Shown here: positions 6,529-6,619 of the stretch, piece after piece | Position numbering within the stretch: the first letter of the stretch is position 1 | Layout of the letters: the number at the start of each line of letters is the position of its first letter | DNA from: Minisyncoccota bacterium | GTDB taxonomy: Bacteria; Patescibacteriota; Minisyncoccia; SW-4-49-11 | Direction of reading: 5' to 3' | Length of the DNA: 6,619 nucleotides | Assembly: GCA_018609785.1 (NCBI GenBank) | Contig: JAHEOE010000085.1 | Coordinates: 1-6,619 of the forward strand | Position numbers and translations under genes: made by a program | Notes under the pieces: generated by a model | What the model was told of the DNA's origin: nothing | Database searches by the model: none | The model's input: the letters and a program-made list of their open reading frames with translations, nothing else

Positions 6529-6619
6529 AATTATTGAAGGTAGAAGTATATAAAGGCGATAGAGACGTATTCACTGGCATTTAATGCCTACGGCCTACCA
6601 TACCCAAAATTCGTTCATA
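6514..6619. mobile_element. Second copy of the MITE-like element, cut by the window end
   Basis: Begins with the same TAGAGGTCATCTCAAAA and aligns without gaps to 1269-1374. Nine of 106 positions differ (opposite 1291, 1292, 1297, 1298, 1303, 1307, 1315, 1340 and 1359), which is 91.5% identity. The block from GAGACGTATTCACTGGCATT onward is the best conserved, with only two differences. Orientation is the same as the first copy. The window ends before its right inverted repeat, so completeness cannot be judged. Confidence 0.85.

Noticed and set aside
6356..6580. 74-residue minus-strand open frame crossing the second element's left end
   Set aside because: It runs through the inverted repeat and the perfect A/T hairpin, has no start signal and matches nothing I recognise. 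A transposase or decayed gene fragment cannot be excluded but is not supported.
1..6619. Possible UGA recoding, as in Gracilibacteria and Absconditabacteria
   Set aside because: No in-frame TGA occurs in any of the four genes and glycines use GGN codons. The observed stops are TAG, TAG and TAA.
1..6619. CRISPR array, tRNA/rRNA genes, toxin-antitoxin or defence genes
   Set aside because: There are no regularly spaced short repeats, no recognisable RNA genes, and every coding region of size is accounted for by the four genes described.

Overview
The window reads as ordinary bacterial chromosome. It probably comes from a Candidate Phyla Radiation (Patescibacteria) genome. The reasons are a SecA with an extra acidic segment of about 30 residues inside nucleotide-binding fold 1, a small membrane-anchored protein with a conserved-looking YGD...TGGTPLF...HPDKPW block that I associate from memory with these lineages, and a cysteine desulfurase with no ISC or SUF partners beside it. 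The placement is an inference from protein character, not from a marker gene. The standard genetic code fits, because no real gene has an in-frame TGA. None of the four genes has a clear Shine-Dalgarno sequence before its start.

Layout. Bases 1-1241 (minus strand) hold the N-terminal 413 codons of a polytopic O-antigen ligase/polymerase-like protein that runs off the left edge. Bases 1269-1438 hold a complete non-coding element with 17-bp terminal inverted repeats and a TA at each end, which looks like a MITE. Its right end forms the stop codon of the next gene. Bases 1436-2608 (minus) encode a cysteine desulfurase. It starts two bases after the stop of a 239-residue single-pass membrane protein at 2611-3330 (minus), so these two genes form an operon. 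A 125-bp divergent promoter region follows, and secA (903 residues) occupies 3456-6167 on the plus strand. Bases 6168-6513 are AT-rich and apparently non-coding, with several inverted repeats. A second copy of the element starts at 6514 in the same orientation and is cut by the right edge. Over the 106 shared bases it differs from the first at 9 positions.

Function. SecA is the ATPase motor of Sec protein export. The desulfurase supplies sulfur for Fe-S clusters and/or tRNA thiolation. The ligase-like protein belongs to cell-surface polysaccharide assembly. The genes are not one pathway. The most interesting part of the window is the repeat family: one copy sits exactly on the TA of a stop codon and has apparently turned TAA into TAG without changing the protein, the copies bracket the iscS-orf-secA block as direct repeats, and their ends carry outward-facing TTGAGA hexamers that could make hybrid promoters. 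I found no CRISPR array, toxin-antitoxin pair, phage gene, RNA gene or clear new multi-gene system.
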